From: Pseudomonas sp. ADAK13
Lineage (GTDB): Bacteria; Pseudomonadota; Gammaproteobacteria; Pseudomonadales; Pseudomonadaceae
DNA length: 64,000 nt
NCBI RefSeq assembly: GCF_012935715.1
Contig: NZ_CP052860.1
Coordinates: 1,302,001 to 1,366,000 of the forward strand
Direction: 5' to 3'
Part shown: one piece after another, positions 20,809 through 30,364 of the stretch
Layout: the number at the start of each line of letters is the position of its first letter
Position numbering within the stretch: position 1 is the first letter of the stretch
The notes under the pieces: generated by a model
Told to the model about the DNA's origin: nothing
Seen by the model: only the letters and a program-made list of their open reading frames with translations
Database searches by the model: none
Made by a program: the position numbers and the translations under genes

Positions 20809-22696
20809 TGGCCGTAACCTCGGTGCTTGAAGGGGGGCCGCCATATTCGGGCTTGAGCCTGCCGTCGTCGGCCAACAGCCAGGCATCCATCACCTGGCGC
20901 ACCACGGGCGCGGCGACGCCGGAACCGGACTCGCCGTTCTCGACCATCACCGCCACGACGATTTTCGGGTTGTCGGCCGGGGCAAAGCCGACGAACAAGG
21001 CGTGGTCGCGGTGGCGTTCCTGGACTTTGGAGCGGTCGTATTTCTCGCCCTGTTTGATCGCGACCACCTGGGCGGTACCGCTCTTGCCGGCAATCCGGTA
21101 CTGCGCGCCCACCGCCGCTTTACGCGCGGTACCCCGGGCGCCGTGCATCACTTGCTGCATGCCGTGGTTGACCTTGGTCCAGTCGGACGGGTCACGCAGG
21201 ACAATGTCCGGAATCGGGTTTTCATCCAGCGGGCGTTCGCCCTCGATGGTCTTGGCCAGGTGCGGACGGTTCCACACCCCTTTGTTGGCCACCAGCGCGG
21301 TGGCCTGGGCCAGTTGCAGCGGCGTGGCCTGCATATAGCCCTGGCCGATCCCCAGGATCAGGGTTTCGCCCGGGAACCACGCCTGGCGACGAGTCGCACG
21401 CTTCCACTCGCGGGATGGCATCAGGCCGGGGGATTCTTCGAACATGTCCAGGGAGACTTTCTGACCGAGGCCGAACTTGCCCATGTAGGCCGAAAGCCGA
21501 TCAATCCCCAGCTTGTGGGCCAGGTCATAGAAGTAGGTGTCGTTGGAACGCATGATCGCCGTGTCCAGGTCCACATAGCCGTCGCCGGTGCGGTTCCAGT
21601 TACGGTATTTGTGGTCGTAGTTGGGCAGCATGTAGTAGCCAGGGTCGAACACACGGCTCGATGCGGTCACCACACCCGAGTCGAGGCCGGCAATCGCCAC
21701 CGCCGGCTTGATGGTCGAGCCCGGCGGATACAGGCCGCGCAGCACGCGGTTGAACAGCGGCCGGTCGATGGAATCACGCAGCTCGGCGTAGGCCTTGAAG
21801 CTGATCCCGGTGACAAACAGGTTCGGATCAAAGCTTGGCTGGCTGACCATTGCCAGCACTTCGCCAGTGCTCGGGTCCAGCGCTACCACGGCACCCCGGC
21901 GACCGCCCAAGGCCATCTCCGCCGCTTCCTGCAACTTGATGTCCAAGCTCAGCACGATGTCCTTGCCGGGAACCGGGTCGGTGCGCTTGAGCACCCGCAG
22001 CACCCGGCCACGGGCGTTGGTCTCGACTTCCTCGTAACCCACCTGGCCGTGCAGTTCCGGCTCGTAGAAACGCTCGATGCCGGTCTTGCCGATATGGTGG
22101 GTGCCGCTGTAGTTGACCGGGTCGAGGGTCTTCAGCTCTTTCTCGTTGATCCGGCCCATGTAGCCGACCGAATGCGCGAAGTGCGCGCCTTGCGGGTAGT
22201 GCCGCACCAACTGCGCCACCACTTCCACACCCGGCAGCCGGAACTGGTTCACCGCGATCCGGGCGATCTGCTCTTCGGTCAGCTCGAACAGGATCGGCAC
22301 CGGCTCAAACGGTCGGCGCCCCTGCTTCATGCGTTTTTCGAAGATCACCCGGTCTTCCGGCGTCAGTTGCAGCACCTCGACGATCACATCGAGGATTTGC
22401 TGCCAGTCGCCGGAGCGCTCGCGGGTCATGCTCAGGCTGAAACTGGGCCGGTTATCCGCTACCACCACGCCATTGCGGTCGAAAATCAGCCCACGGGTCG
22501 GTGGAATCGGCTGCACGTGCACCCGGTTGTTCTCCGACAGCGTGGAGTGATAGTCGTACTGGATCACCTGCAGGAAATACAGGCGGGCAATCAACACCCC
22601 CAGCAGTACCACCACCAAAATCGCGCCGAACACCACCCGCGCGCGTACAAGACGTGCGTCTTTCTCGTGGTCCTTGATGCGGATCGGCTGGGTCAT
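20798..22696 (-). CDS. mrdA: Penicillin-binding protein 2 (elongasome transpeptidase)
   Basis: 632-aa bitopic class B PBP that cross-links peptidoglycan in the rod complex with RodA. One N-terminal membrane anchor (about residues 22-42, VVFGAILVVVLLGVLIA), a dimerisation/pedestal domain, then the transpeptidase with SxxK in PPGSTIKP, SxN in RSNDTYF, and KSGTAQV. Normal length. Also called pbpA in Pseudomonas. Overlaps rodA at its 3' end; rlmH lies 15 bases upstream. Confidence 0.97.
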   Translation of the reverse strand: MTQPIRIKDHEKDARLVRARVVFGAILVVVLLGVLIARLYFLQVIQYDYHSTLSENNRVHVQPIPPTRGLIFDRNGVVVADNRPSFSLSMTRERSGDWQQILDVIVEVLQLTPEDRVIFEKRMKQGRRPFEPVPILFELTEEQIARIAVNQFRLPGVEVVAQLVRHYPQGAHFAHSVGYMGRINEKELKTLDPVNYSGTHHIGKTGIERFYEPELHGQVGYEEVETNARGRVLRVLKRTDPVPGKDIVLSLDIKLQEAAEMALGGRRGAVVALDPSTGEVLAMVSQPSFDPNLFVTGISFKAYAELRDSIDRPLFNRVLRGLYPPGSTIKPAVAIAGLDSGVVTASSRVFDPGYYMLPNYDHKYRNWNRTGDGYVDLDTAIMRSNDTYFYDLAHKLGIDRLSAYMGKFGLGQKVSLDMFEESPGLMPSREWKRATRRQAWFPGETLILGIGQGYMQATPLQLAQATALVANKGVWNRPHLAKTIEGERPLDENPIPDIVLRDPSDWTKVNHGMQQVMHGARGTARKAAVGAQYRIAGKSGTAQVVAIKQGEKYDRSKVQERHRDHALFVGFAPADNPKIVVAVMVENGESGSGVAAPVVRQVMDAWLLADDGRLKPEYGGPPSSTEVTASEE

Positions 22697-22711
22697 CAGG
22701 CAGGGCGCAGA

Positions 22712-23179
22712 TTATTTGTGGTAAGGGTGCCCGGACAGAACTGTCCAGGCGCGATACAGCTGTTCACCGATCAGGATTCTTACCAACGGATGCGGCAGTG
22801 TCAGGGGCGACAGCGACCAGCGCTGGTCCGCCCGCGCGCACACTTCCGGCGCCAGCCCTTCGGGGCCACCCACCATGAAGTTGACCGTGCGCGAATCCAG
22901 GCGCCAGCGATCCAGTTCCACCGCCAACTGCTCGGTGCTCCAGGGCTTGCCGTGCACTTCGAGGGTCACGATCCGCTCGTTGGGGCCGACCTTGGCCAAC
23001 ATGGCTTCGCCTTCCTGACGGATAAAGCGGGCCACGTCGGCATTCTTGCCCCGGGTATTGAGCGGTATTTCCACCAGTTCCAGCGCCAATTCGGATGGCA
23101 GGCGCTTGGCATATTCATGCCAGCCTTCTTCCACCCACTTGGGCATGCGTGAACCGACAGCGATCAGACGCAGGCGCAC
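22712..23179 (-). CDS. rlmH: 23S rRNA pseudouridine-1915 N3-methyltransferase RlmH
   Basis: 155-aa SPOUT methyltransferase acting on Psi1915 of 23S rRNA in assembled 70S ribosomes. Family signatures are [13 protein letters not shown] at the start, the SAM-binding loop MVGGPEGL, and the C-terminal knot [21 protein letters not shown] split as [10 protein letters not shown] and EQLYRAW, ending HPYHK. Ten bases downstream of rsfS. Confidence 0.97.
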   Translation of the reverse strand: MRLRLIAVGSRMPKWVEEGWHEYAKRLPSELALELVEIPLNTRGKNADVARFIRQEGEAMLAKVGPNERIVTLEVHGKPWSTEQLAVELDRWRLDSRTVNFMVGGPEGLAPEVCARADQRWSLSPLTLPHPLVRILIGEQLYRAWTVLSGHPYHK

Positions 23180-23188
23180 AGCCGTTCC

Positions 23189-23683
23189 TTATTCCTGGTC
23201 TTTGTTGAGCTTGTCGAAGTGCGCGTGGCCAACTTCAGGACTGTGGTGCTTGCCATCGGCGGCACGGCTCTGCTCGGCGCCTTTCCACAGACGCTCCAGG
23301 TCGTAGAACTGGCGGGCGTTGCTGGTCATCATGTGAACGATCACGTCGTCCATGTCCAGCAGTACCCAGTCGCTGTCGCCCTTGCCTTCTTCACCCAACG
23401 GCTTGACGCCCTGGGCTTTGACCGCTTCGCGAACCTTGTCCAGCATCGCGCCGATCTGGCGGTTGGAGGTACCGGTGGCGATGATCATGAAGTCGGTGAT
23501 GCTCTGCTTGTCGCGCACGTCCAGGACCTGGATGTCCTGGGCCTTCACGTCTTCCAGGGCAGCCACGGCCACCTTGACCAGCTCTTCGCCGGCCAGCTCA
23601 GGGCCGGTGTGGGCTTCTACTGGCAGAGGAGCGCTCTTGAACGTGCCTTTGCGCTTAACTTTGCTTACGTCTTTGTTCGTCAT
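23189..23683 (-). CDS. rsfS: Ribosomal silencing factor RsfS
   Basis: Binds L14/uL14 and blocks subunit joining during nutrient limitation. 164 aa. The core VLDVRDKQSITDFMIIATG, then SDWVLLDMDDVIVHMM and RQFYDLERLW are diagnostic. An N-terminal extension of about 30 residues and a C-terminal tail of about 25 residues beyond the E. coli length are seen in pseudomonads. Lies between nadD and rlmH. Confidence 0.96.
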   Translation of the reverse strand: MTNKDVSKVKRKGTFKSAPLPVEAHTGPELAGEELVKVAVAALEDVKAQDIQVLDVRDKQSITDFMIIATGTSNRQIGAMLDKVREAVKAQGVKPLGEEGKGDSDWVLLDMDDVIVHMMTSNARQFYDLERLWKGAEQSRAADGKHHSPEVGHAHFDKLNKDQE

Positions 23684-23752
23684 ATAAAACTCGTTTTGCT
23701 CGTATGTTCGGGCGCTCGCTGCACGACTGTTCGTGCGTTCAAGCGCGCCTTT

Positions 23753-24397
23753 TCAGTTCGACGCACGGTAAAGTCCGTGCGCATCGATGTAGGCCAGGAC
23801 CGCGTCAGGCACCAGGAAACGTACCGACTTCCCGCTGGCCAGCAGTTGACGGATCTGGGTGGCAGACACCGCAAGCGGGGTTTGCCAGACGAATGCAATA
23901 TTCCCGCTCGGCCCGGTCAGGGCCAATGGGTCACTTACCGACCGCGCTGCCAGCAGGTTGCGCAAGGCATCCGGCGATTCCGCGTCGGCATCCGGGCGTT
24001 GCAGCACCAGGATGTGGCAATGCTGGAGCAACTCTTCCCAGCGGTGCCAAGTGGGCAGGCCGCAAAACGCGTCCCAGCCCAAAAGTAGAAATAACTGGTC
24101 ATCCGCGGCCAACTCGGCCCGCATCAGTTCCAGGGTGTCGACAGTGTAGGACGGTTTGTCGCGTTTGAGTTCGCGGTCGTCCACCACCAGCGGTGCAATG
24201 CCGGCCACAGCGAGGCGGACCATCTCCAGGCGCTGCTGCGCAGACACCTGCGGCGTGTCGCGATGGGGCGGCCGGGCATTCGGTGCCAGACGCAACTCAT
24301 CCAGACCGAGGGCGTCCGCGACTTCCAGCGCACTGCGCAAATGGCCGATGTGCACGGGGTCGAAGGTGCCACCGAGCAGCCCGATGCGTTTACCCAT
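23753..24397 (-). CDS. nadD: Nicotinate-nucleotide adenylyltransferase
   Basis: Forms deamido-NAD from nicotinate mononucleotide and ATP. The nucleotidyltransferase signatures are [13 protein letters not shown] and the C-terminal SATQIRQLL. 214 aa from ATG 24397, which overlaps the proA stop as TGATG. A TTG one codon upstream is the alternative. Normal length. Confidence 0.97.
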   Translation of the reverse strand: MGKRIGLLGGTFDPVHIGHLRSALEVADALGLDELRLAPNARPPHRDTPQVSAQQRLEMVRLAVAGIAPLVVDDRELKRDKPSYTVDTLELMRAELAADDQLFLLLGWDAFCGLPTWHRWEELLQHCHILVLQRPDADAESPDALRNLLAARSVSDPLALTGPSGNIAFVWQTPLAVSATQIRQLLASGKSVRFLVPDAVLAYIDAHGLYRASN

Positions 24398-25662
24398 CAA
24401 GTGCGCACATGACCGTCACCGAACACCACGTACTTCTCGCTGGTCAGCCCTTCCAGGCCAACCGGCCCGCGTGCGTGGAGCTTGTCGGTGGAGATACCGA
24501 TCTCCGCCCCCAGGCCATATTCGAAGCCGTCGGCAAAACGCGTCGAGGCGTTGACCATCACCGAAGCGGAATCCACTTCGTTGAGGAAACGCCGGGCATC
24601 GCTGAAATGCTCGGTGACAATAGCGTCGGTGTGCTTGGAGCCGTATTGATTGATGTGGTCGATGGCCTGGTCCAGGTCGTCAACGATGCGGATCGACAGG
24701 ATCGGCGCCGTGTATTCGGTGTACCAGTCCTGCTCGGTGGCTTCGATCACGTCGCTGCCGAGGATCGCCCGGGTACGCTCGCAACCACGCAGTTCGACGC
24801 CCTTGTCGCGGTAGATGGCAGCCAGCGGCGGCAGTACGCGCTCGGCAATGCCGGCGTGCACCAGCAGGGTTTCCATGGTGTTGCACGGGGCGTAGCGATG
24901 AGTCTTGGCGTTGTCGGCAATGCGGATCGCCTTGTCGAGGTCGGCGGCGACGTCGATGAACACGTGGCAGACGCCATCCAGGTGCTTGATAACCGGCACC
25001 TTGGCATCGCGGCTCACGCGCTCGATCAGGCTCTTGCCACCGCGCGGCACGATCACATCAACAAATTCAGGCATGGTGATCAGCGCGCCAACGGCGGCGC
25101 GATCGGTGGTTTCGACCACTTGCACCACTTCGGCCGGCAATTCGGCCACGGCCAGGCCCTGCTGAATGCACGCGGCAATGGCGCGGTTGGAATTGATCGC
25201 CTCGGAACCGCCCCGCAGGATGGTGGCGTTGCCGGACTTGAGGCACAGGCTCGCGGCGTCGATGGTCACGTTCGGGCGCGACTCATAGATGATGCCGATC
25301 ACGCCCAGGGGCACGCGCATCTTGCCGACCTGAATGCCGGACGGCAGGTAGCGCATGTCGCGGATTTCACCGATGGGGTCAGGCAGCTTGGCCACCTGAC
25401 GCAAACCTTCGATCATGTCGTCGATACGTGCTGGCGTCAGCGCCAGGCGATCCAGCAGGGCTGGCTCCAGGCCATTGGCCCGGCCGTTGGCTAAATCCAG
25501 TTCATTGGCAGCGGTCAGCTCGGAGCGCGAAGCATCCAGAGCGTCGGCGGCCGCCAGTAAGGCACGGTTCTTCTGCGCGGTGCTCGCACGGGCGATCAAC
25601 CGCGAGGCCTGACGGGCAGCGCGACCCAGGCGGGTCATGTAGTCAAGAACGGACTCAGTCAT
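24397..25662 (-). CDS. proA: Gamma-glutamyl phosphate reductase
   Basis: NADPH-dependent second step of proline synthesis. 421-codon aldehyde-dehydrogenase-fold protein; catalytic Cys in [12 protein letters not shown], cofactor region [16 protein letters not shown], and the N-terminal [14 protein letters not shown] helix. ATG 25662 ([13 protein letters not shown]) fits homologues; the frame is open to 25683. First gene of the minus-strand cluster, with its promoter presumably in the 168-bp gap shared with the divergent glycosylase gene. Confidence 0.97.
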   Translation of the reverse strand: MTESVLDYMTRLGRAARQASRLIARASTAQKNRALLAAADALDASRSELTAANELDLANGRANGLEPALLDRLALTPARIDDMIEGLRQVAKLPDPIGEIRDMRYLPSGIQVGKMRVPLGVIGIIYESRPNVTIDAASLCLKSGNATILRGGSEAINSNRAIAACIQQGLAVAELPAEVVQVVETTDRAAVGALITMPEFVDVIVPRGGKSLIERVSRDAKVPVIKHLDGVCHVFIDVAADLDKAIRIADNAKTHRYAPCNTMETLLVHAGIAERVLPPLAAIYRDKGVELRGCERTRAILGSDVIEATEQDWYTEYTAPILSIRIVDDLDQAIDHINQYGSKHTDAIVTEHFSDARRFLNEVDSASVMVNASTRFADGFEYGLGAEIGISTDKLHARGPVGLEGLTSEKYVVFGDGHVRT

Positions 25663-25838
25663 GGTCTGGTGGGGTCTTGGCAAAGAGGAAAGCGGCAGAT
25701 TATAGCTGTGACGCCGTCCTACGGACAGCGGTGAGGGGCGGATGGTCGAAATGAACTGTAAAAACCCGACGTTCAGCGGGAATTAAGGCTGGAGTTGTTA
25801 TCATCCTGTCACATTTAGCCGCATTACCTTTGATCGCC

Positions 25839-26522
25839 ATGTCCAGTTTTACCCCAATGATCCCCGCCAACGCCCTGCCCGACGGCTTTTTCGACCGTGA
25901 CGCGCAACTGCTCGCGCGGGAATTGCTGGGAAAAGTCATTCGCCATCGCGTCGGCGATTTGTGGCTGTCGGCGCGAATTATCGAAACCGAAGCCTATTAC
26001 CTCGCCGAAAAAGGCAGCCACGCGTCCCTGGGCTACACAGAAAAGCGTAAGGCTTTGTTTCTGGATGGCGGCCACATCTATATGTACTACGCCCGTGGCG
26101 GTGATTCGCTGAACTTCAGCGCCCACGGCCCGGGCAATGCGGTGCTGATCAAATCGGCCTATCCGTGGGTTGACGAAGTGTCCGGCCCGGCCAGCCTGGC
26201 GCAGATGCTGTCGAACAACCCGGATGCCAGCGGCAGGCCGCGCCCTTCGCAAAAGCTGTGTGCCGGCCAGACCTTGCTGTGCAAGGCCCTGGGTTTGAAA
26301 GTACCGATGTGGGACGCCAAGCGTTTTGACCAGGAGTTGCTCTATGTCGAAGACGTGGGCCTGGCGCCCGGCCAAGTGATTCAGACCACCCGTCTGGGCA
26401 TTCCCGGCGGTCGCGATGAACACCTGATGTACCGCTTCGTCGATGCCGGCTATGCGCCGTATTGCACACGGAACCCGCTACGCCGGGGCCAGGTCGAAGG
26501 CCGCGACTATTTTTTGATTTGA
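25839..26522 (+). CDS. 3-methyladenine DNA glycosylase (AAG/MPG family)
   Basis: Removes alkylated purines from DNA to start base-excision repair. 227 aa. AAG-family motifs: ARELLGKVI, RIIETEAYY carrying the catalytic Glu, ASLGYTEKRKALFLDGGHIYMYYARG, and the C-terminal GIPGGRDEHLMYRF region. ATG 25839 (MSSFTPM) was chosen over an ATG at 25830 on spacing, but either is possible. Divergent from proA and followed by a REP pair. Confidence 0.93.
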   Translation: MSSFTPMIPANALPDGFFDRDAQLLARELLGKVIRHRVGDLWLSARIIETEAYYLAEKGSHASLGYTEKRKALFLDGGHIYMYYARGGDSLNFSAHGPGNAVLIKSAYPWVDEVSGPASLAQMLSNNPDASGRPRPSQKLCAGQTLLCKALGLKVPMWDAKRFDQELLYVEDVGLAPGQVIQTTRLGIPGGRDEHLMYRFVDAGYAPYCTRNPLRRGQVEGRDYFLI

Positions 26523-26537
26523 AAACATACATAAACC

Positions 26538-26605
26538 TGTAGGAGCCCGGCTTGCCGGCGATAGCGGACTCAAGGACGCCATCGCCAGCAAGGCGGGCTC
26601 CTACA
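26538..26605. repeat. REP-like inverted repeat pair (TGTAGGAGCC type)
   Basis: Imperfect inverted repeat whose outer arms are TGTAGGAGCC and GGCTCCTACA, with inner GGCTTGCCGGCGATAGCG and CGCCATCGCCAGCAAG. A different REP subfamily from the GGGAGCTGGC units elsewhere in the window. It fills the gap before the DedA-PAP2 gene. Confidence 0.8.
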
Positions 26606-26634
26606 AGGACGATCTACAAAAGGGAGTTGATTGT

Positions 26635-27951
26635 ATGGGCCCATGGCTCGATGGCATTACCGGCTGGCTGACCCTGAACCCACAATGGCTGGCCGTGGCG
26701 GTGTTTATCGTGGCGTGCGTGGAGTGCCTGGCCATTGCCGGCCTCATCGTACCGGGCACGGTGTTGCTCTTCGCCATCGCCGCACTGGCCGGCAGCGGCG
26801 CACTGTCCCTGGGGGAAACCCTGTTGCTGGGCTTCCTCGGGGGCATACTGGGCGATGTTGTTTCCTACTTCCTTGGTCGCCATTTCCACCAGAACATCCG
26901 GCGCCTTCCGGGCCTGCGGCATCACCCTGAATGGATGAGCGGCGCCGAGACTTACTTCCAAAAGTACGGCATCGCCAGCCTGCTGGTAGGACGCTTCATT
27001 GGCCCGCTGCGGCCAATGTTGCCGATGGTCGCCGGCATGTGCGACATGCCCTTCCCGCGCTTCGCCGCCGTCAGCCTGTTGGCCGCCGCGGGTTGGTCGG
27101 TGGCGTATCTGCTGCCGGGTTGGGCCACCGGCGCCGCATTCCGCCTGCCGCTGCCCGAAGGATTCTGGCCGGAGGCCGGAATTGTCGCCGCGTGCCTCGC
27201 CGTATTGATCGGCGTGAGCCTCAACAGCAGCCTGCGCGGCCACCGGCGCGCCACCCTGTGGATCGGCTGCATCGGCGGCACGCTGCTGATCGCATTGTTT
27301 ATCGGCTATCACTACCTGAACGACTTTGACCAAGGCTTGATGGCCCTGGTGCAGGAACACCGCGGCCCGGCGATCGACCGGGCGATGGTGATGGTGACCC
27401 AGCTGGGTGAGTTCAAGAAGATGTTCGTCGCCAGCGCGGTGCTGACCGGCCTGCTGGTAGTGGCGCGGCAATGGCGCCAGGCAATCTTTGTCGGCGCCAC
27501 GCTGCTGGGCGCCGCGTTGATCAATACCGGCACCAAGCTGTTTTTTGCGCGGATGCGCCCGGAAGTGCTGACCGACCCACTCACCAGCTTCAGCATGCCC
27601 AGCGGCCATGCGTCCGGCTCGTTTGCGTTCTTCCTGGCGTTGGCGGTGCTGGCCGGTCGCGGTCAACCGACCCGACTGCGCCTGACCTGGCTGGTGCTGG
27701 GTTGCATCCCGGCTGCCACCATCGCCGTGTCCCGGGTGTACCTGGGCGCCCACTGGCCCACGGACATCCTGGCGGGCACCTTGCTGGCGATGACGGTCTG
27801 CGCCTTCAGCCTGCACTTCAGCCAGCACCGCAGCCCGTTGCCGCCGATGCCGCCAAAAGTCTGGTGGTTGATCTTGCCGGTATGTGGGGCGGTGCTGGGC
27901 TTCATTGCGTTTACCGGCACGTCCCACGCACTTCTCAGGTATGCCTACTGA
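26635..27951 (+). CDS. DedA (VTT domain)-PAP2 phosphatase fusion membrane protein
   Basis: 438-aa polytopic protein that joins two lipid-handling modules. Residues about 10-200 form a DedA/SNARE-associated domain (GLIVPGTVLL, GGILGDVVSYFLGRHF, GRFIGPLRPMLPMVAG). Residues about 215-405 form a PAP2 phosphatase with all three motifs: KLFFARMRP, PSGHASG, SRVYLGAHWPTD. DedA proteins move undecaprenyl phosphate and related lipids and PAP2 enzymes dephosphorylate polyprenyl or phosphatidate pyrophosphates, so coupled transport and dephosphorylation of a lipid carrier is a reasonable inference. GGGAG precedes ATG 26635. Its end overlaps the convergent LON-domain gene by 7 bases. Confidence 0.9.
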   Translation: MGPWLDGITGWLTLNPQWLAVAVFIVACVECLAIAGLIVPGTVLLFAIAALAGSGALSLGETLLLGFLGGILGDVVSYFLGRHFHQNIRRLPGLRHHPEWMSGAETYFQKYGIASLLVGRFIGPLRPMLPMVAGMCDMPFPRFAAVSLLAAAGWSVAYLLPGWATGAAFRLPLPEGFWPEAGIVAACLAVLIGVSLNSSLRGHRRATLWIGCIGGTLLIALFIGYHYLNDFDQGLMALVQEHRGPAIDRAMVMVTQLGEFKKMFVASAVLTGLLVVARQWRQAIFVGATLLGAALINTGTKLFFARMRPEVLTDPLTSFSMPSGHASGSFAFFLALAVLAGRGQPTRLRLTWLVLGCIPAATIAVSRVYLGAHWPTDILAGTLLAMTVCAFSLHFSQHRSPLPPMPPKVWWLILPVCGAVLGFIAFTGTSHALLRYAY

Positions 27952-28538
27952 GCAAACAACTCGCCCTGCAACTCGTCCAGCAACAGCTGAATCGCATCCA
28001 GCCGTTGCTGCGGGTCGTCGAGCTGCAGCAGGTCAATCTTGTCGGCCTCGGTGAAGGGCAGCAAGTACGCCAGCTGATTGCCCAAGGCTTGCTGGCCATC
28101 GGCGTGGGTGCCCATGTCCAGGGACGCGACCATCGGGTGCTCGGCCAGGGCGTGGAGCAGCGCGAGCAAGTCGGCGTCTTCCTCCTCCAGCGGTTGTTCG
28201 GGGTGCTCGTGAAGCCACTGCACCTCGGCCACCAGCAGTTGATCCTTCTGCACGCCGGCGTCACGCACGCGGAAACGCCGGCCGCCCTCGACGCGAATCC
28301 CCAGCAGGCCGTTGTCTTGCTGCTTGAAATCACGAATCAGCGCTTCGCAGCCAATCAACGCGTAGCCATCCGGCGCCAGCCCGACTTCCTTGCCGTCGAG
28401 GATGCACACCACGCCAAAGCTTTCGCCCTTTTTCATGCAGCGGCTGATCATGTCCAGGTAACGCGCCTCGAACAGTTGCAGGTCGAGAGTGCACCCGGGG
28501 AACAGCACGGTATTGAGCGGGAAAAGCGCCAGACTCAT
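27945..28538 (-). CDS. LON peptidase N-terminal (substrate-binding) domain protein
   Basis: 197-aa protein containing only the Lon N-terminal domain (ALFPLNTVLFPGCTLDLQLFEARY, then GESFGVVCILDGKEVG), with no AAA+ or Ser-Lys protease domain. Such stand-alone proteins are common in proteobacteria; a substrate-binding or adaptor role is suspected but unproven. Located downstream of lrgAB on the same strand with a 21-base gap, so possibly co-transcribed. Confidence 0.9.
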   Translation of the reverse strand: MSLALFPLNTVLFPGCTLDLQLFEARYLDMISRCMKKGESFGVVCILDGKEVGLAPDGYALIGCEALIRDFKQQDNGLLGIRVEGGRRFRVRDAGVQKDQLLVAEVQWLHEHPEQPLEEEDADLLALLHALAEHPMVASLDMGTHADGQQALGNQLAYLLPFTEADKIDLLQLDDPQQRLDAIQLLLDELQGELFAQ

Positions 28539-28559
28539 AAAGGTTTCCTTAAACCCGAC

Positions 28560-29276
28560 TTAACTAACCAGCGACACGGCCAACGGCAGGAACACTGCCG
28601 TGGCCACGCCCATCAAACTCATGGCCAGCGCCGCAAAGGCGCCGGTCTCTTCGCTTTCCTGCAACGCCACCGACGTTCCCACGGCGTGGGCGGTCATGCC
28701 AAGGGCCATCCCGCGCGCCTCGGGGCTGTGCACGCCCAGGCGTGACAAATACGCCGGCCCGATCATCGCGCCGATCACCCCGGTGATCAGCACAAACACC
28801 GCCGCCAATGCCGCTACGCCACCAATCTGCTCGGCCACCAGCATCGCAATCGGCGAGGTCACGGACTTGGGCGCCATGGTCATCAGCATCATGTGTTCGG
28901 CGCCAAACCACCAGCCCAACAGCACGCACAGGCCGGTAGCCAATACGCCACCTATCACCAGCGTAGTAAAAATCGGCCAGAACAATTGGCGAATCCGTCG
29001 CAGATTCAGGTAAAGCGGCACCGCCAGGGCCACCGTCGCCGGGCCGAGCAGGATGCTCATGATCTCGGTGCTCTTGCGGTACTCGGCGTACGTCAGGCCA
29101 CACCCCAGCAACACGCCGATCACCAGCAGCATCGACACCAGCACCGGCTGCAGGAAGATCCAGCGGGTTTTCTCAAAACCGGCCAGCACCAGCTGATAGG
29201 CACCGAGGGTGATGCCGATGCCGAACAAGGGGTGATGAATCACGGCGGCCCAGGCACCCTGCCAATCCACGGTCAT
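28560..29276 (-). CDS. lrgB: LrgB-family membrane protein
   Basis: 238-aa polytopic protein (about six to seven segments) of the LrgB/CidB family. LGPATVALAVPLYLN, APKSVTSPIAM and GMALGMTAHAVGTS are diagnostic. The Lrg/Cid pair influences murein hydrolase activity and, in some bacteria and plants, pyruvate or glycolate transport; the Pseudomonas substrate is not defined by sequence. ATG 29276 overlaps the lrgA stop as ATGA. Confidence 0.93.
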   Translation of the reverse strand: MTVDWQGAWAAVIHHPLFGIGITLGAYQLVLAGFEKTRWIFLQPVLVSMLLVIGVLLGCGLTYAEYRKSTEIMSILLGPATVALAVPLYLNLRRIRQLFWPIFTTLVIGGVLATGLCVLLGWWFGAEHMMLMTMAPKSVTSPIAMLVAEQIGGVAALAAVFVLITGVIGAMIGPAYLSRLGVHSPEARGMALGMTAHAVGTSVALQESEETGAFAALAMSLMGVATAVFLPLAVSLVS

Positions 29277-29635
29277 TGGCCCTCCTCCCGCTGCGCCTGG
29301 CGCTTGACCAGTTTTTGCATCAGCACGCCGACAAAGCCCATGGCGACCACCAGCGACAATACCAACGCGCCGACAATGGCCCAGAAGTCCGCGGCGATGT
29401 CCTTGGCATACACCATCACACCCACCGCGGGCGGCACCAGCAGCAAGGGCAAGTAACGCAGCAGACTGCCAGCCGCCAGGCTCAGGGGCTCACCGACTTC
29501 GCCGCGCCATATCAGGAAGGCCAGCATCAGCAGCAGGCCAATAATCGGCCCCGGCAACACCGGGACAAACAAATGATTGATCGCCGTGCCGAGCAATTGA
29601 AACAGCACCAGCCATGTCAGACCGCGTAACAGCAT
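29273..29635 (-). CDS. lrgA: LrgA/CidA-family holin-like protein
   Basis: 120-aa membrane protein with four predicted segments, the holin-like partner of LrgB. Core VPVLPGPIIGLLLML and LLLVPPAVGVMVY are family signatures. ATG 29635 follows GGGGGGAGAG, the better-supported start; an upstream ATG at 29698 lacks one. Translationally coupled to lrgB by ATGA. Confidence 0.9.
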   Translation of the reverse strand: MLLRGLTWLVLFQLLGTAINHLFVPVLPGPIIGLLLMLAFLIWRGEVGEPLSLAAGSLLRYLPLLLVPPAVGVMVYAKDIAADFWAIVGALVLSLVVAMGFVGVLMQKLVKRQAQREEGQ

Positions 29636-29806
29636 CCGTTCTCTCCCCCCCTTAAAGCGTGTCGGCATTATAAGCACGCCGCCTCTATGGAACGGCATTC
29701 GCCAAAAGCATGGTGGGTTGACCGGGCCAAGTGCCCATGATGATCTACATTGGTTCTCTGGACCTGTCCAAAAAATACAAAAATGATGAACCTAAGGAGA
29801 GTCGCA

Positions 29807-30262
29807 ATGCCCTCAGTACCCGTAGCGCAACTCAAGGATTATGTCGGCAAGGAACTGGGACGTTCTGCATGGCTCACCATCGATCAGGAGCGCATCAACC
29901 TGTTCGCGGAGGCCACCGGCGATTTTCAGTTCATCCACGTTGACCCGGTGAAAGCCGCCCAGACGCCGTTCGGCGGCACCATCGCCCACGGTTTCCTGTC
30001 GCTGTCGCTGATACCCAAGCTGATCGAAGACATCCTGATCATGCCCGAGGGCCTGAAGATGGCGGTCAACTATGGCCTGGACAGCGTGCGTTTCATCCAG
30101 CCGGTGAAGGTCGACTCCCGGGTACGCCTGGCCGTGACCCTGACCGACGCCACCGAGAAAAAGCCCGGGCAATGGTTGCTTAAAGCCACCTGCACCCTGG
30201 AAATCGATGGCCAGGAAAAACCTGCCTACATTGCGGAGTCGCTGTCACTCTGCTTCGTCTGA
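29807..30262 (+). CDS. MaoC-like (R)-specific enoyl-CoA hydratase
   Basis: 151-aa hot-dog protein. The hydratase-2 motif is visible in ATGDFQFIHVDPVKA followed by GTIAHGFLSLSL, giving the Asp/His dyad. Members hydrate trans-2-enoyl-CoA to (R)-3-hydroxyacyl-CoA, feeding polyhydroxyalkanoate or beta-oxidation pathways. ATG 29807 has AAGGAGA 7 bases upstream. Stands alone between lrgA (divergent) and the MORN lipoprotein gene; resembles the PhaJ group, but the exact subtype is uncertain. Confidence 0.9.
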   Translation: MPSVPVAQLKDYVGKELGRSAWLTIDQERINLFAEATGDFQFIHVDPVKAAQTPFGGTIAHGFLSLSLIPKLIEDILIMPEGLKMAVNYGLDSVRFIQPVKVDSRVRLAVTLTDATEKKPGQWLLKATCTLEIDGQEKPAYIAESLSLCFV

Positions 30263-30364
30263 ACCCGGCTGTGGTGAGCCCGCACGCTCACCACAATTCA
30301 TGTAAATTTATGTATAGATCTCGCAGCTGCGGCATACTCGGCGCTCAATTATCCGGATCCCGCT

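Noticed and set aside
21002..23152. 716-codon open frame on the plus strand opposite mrdA and rlmH
   Set aside because: Antisense to two certain genes; His/Arg/Gln-rich translation typical of a frame shadow.
28560..29635. lrgAB as a phage holin/antiholin module
   Set aside because: Both genes sit in conserved core context and match the chromosomal LrgA/LrgB families; no phage lysis genes are nearby.
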